A stretch of 6,216 nucleotides of DNA from assembly GCF_020829685.1 (NCBI RefSeq), contig NZ_JAIVFR010000416.1, positions 1 through 6,216 of the forward strand. The letters are read 5' to 3'. The number at the start of each line of letters is the position of its first letter. The first letter of the stretch is position 1. Shown here in pieces: positions 6,044 to 6,216 of the stretch. Under the pieces are notes generated by a model that was not told the origin of the DNA, did not search any database, and was given only the letters and a program-made list of their open reading frames with translations. The position numbers and the translations under genes are program-made. Source of the DNA: Nostoc sp. CHAB 5715 (GTDB lineage: Bacteria > Cyanobacteriota > Cyanobacteriia > Cyanobacteriales > Nostocaceae).

Positions 6044-6216
6044 GATCGCATTTGCTTGTTGAGCGTACGCATTTGCTTGTTGAGTGATCGCATTTGCTTG
6101 TTGAGCGACAGCATTTGCTTGTTGAGCGACAGCATTTGCTTGTTGAGCGACAGCATTTGCTTGTTGAGCAACAGCATTTGCTTGTTGAGCAACAGCATTT
6201 GCTTGTTGAGCAACAG
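6042..6216. repeat. 21-bp tandem repeat array, at least 8 units, open to the right
   Basis: Eight complete 21-bp units (starting at 6042, 6063, 6084, 6105, 6126, 6147, 6168, 6189) plus 7 bases of a ninth run to the window edge. Each unit is a variable 7-mer followed by an invariant 14-mer, catttgcttgttga. The 7-mers, left to right, are gcgatcg, gcgtacg, gtgatcg, gcgacag three times, then gcaacag three times. Unit 1 makes a HIP1 site with the next base. Since 21 is a multiple of 3 and no minus-strand frame has a stop inside a unit, all three minus frames are open through the array. They give heptapeptides QQANAVA, STSKCC(R/C) or NKQML(S/L)L. There are no spacers, so this is not CRISPR. Confidence 0.95.

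Larger units (their letters stand above)
5984..6216 (-). other. Uncertain open frame(s) across the tandem array, 3' end only
   Basis: If the array is coding, three minus-strand readings enter from the right edge. One gives repeated QQANAVA (variants QQANAIT, QQANAYA, QQANAIA) and then a basic tail ALKFCPKRKYKSEHQ… to a TAG at 5986-5984. It is alanine/glutamine-rich with a 7-residue period, so a coiled coil is conceivable. The second gives STSKC repeats and ends RFEILP at 6024, like a PIN protein. The third, NKQM repeats, ends at a TGA at the left edge of the array (unit 1). No start codon decides among them inside the window. I cannot say that any is translated. Confidence 0.25.

Noticed and set aside
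6042..6216. CRISPR array
   Set aside because: Units are contiguous with no unique spacers; variation is limited to a 7-base box. It is a tandem minisatellite.

Overview
The window comes from a cyanobacterium, most likely a filamentous Nostoc/Anabaena-type (Nostocales) one. Three things point there: a magnesium chelatase H subunit of the chlorophyll type; six copies of the HIP1 octamer GCGATCGC (521-528, 1583-1590, 4063-4070, 4499-4506, 5246-5253, 6042-6049); and intergenic GTAGCC/GGCTACGC-type dispersed repeats next to a cluster of small toxin-antitoxin genes. The phylum is well supported. The genus is inference.

Layout. From position 2 to 3247 (+) lies the C-terminal four-fifths of chlH; its first ~250 codons are off the left edge. 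A strong hairpin (3254-3278) fills much of the 53-bp gap to a complete Uma2-family (PD-(D/E)XK) endonuclease-like gene (3301-3876, +). A 350-bp stretch of dispersed repeats follows (3877-4226), then four small plus-strand genes: an addiction-module antitoxin (4227-4451) whose RelE/ParE-type toxin partner is only an 11-codon stub (from 4448), and an intact antitoxin/MazF-PemK pair (4540-4758 and 4742-5071). A second repeat-rich spacer (5072-5276) separates these from a convergent minus-strand pair: a ribbon-helix-helix antitoxin (5947-5684) and a VapC-like PIN protein (5699-5277) that appears to lack one of the usual active-site acids. The right end is a 21-bp tandem repeat (6042-6216, eight full units, running off the window). 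It is fused to a 26-bp copy of the 3' end of the PIN gene.

How the parts relate. chlH is a housekeeping gene (Mg insertion into protoporphyrin IX). Everything to its right looks like an accessory zone built up by repeats and toxin-antitoxin modules: one MazF-type system that looks functional, one orphan antitoxin with a destroyed toxin, and one VapBC-like pair with a possibly impaired toxin. The same HIP1-containing repeat lies on both sides of the mazEF region and also inside the broken toxin. This suggests the repeats helped shape, and in one case break, these modules. No clearly new multi-gene system is visible. The least explained objects are the tandem array with its vapC-like tail and the Glu-less PIN protein.
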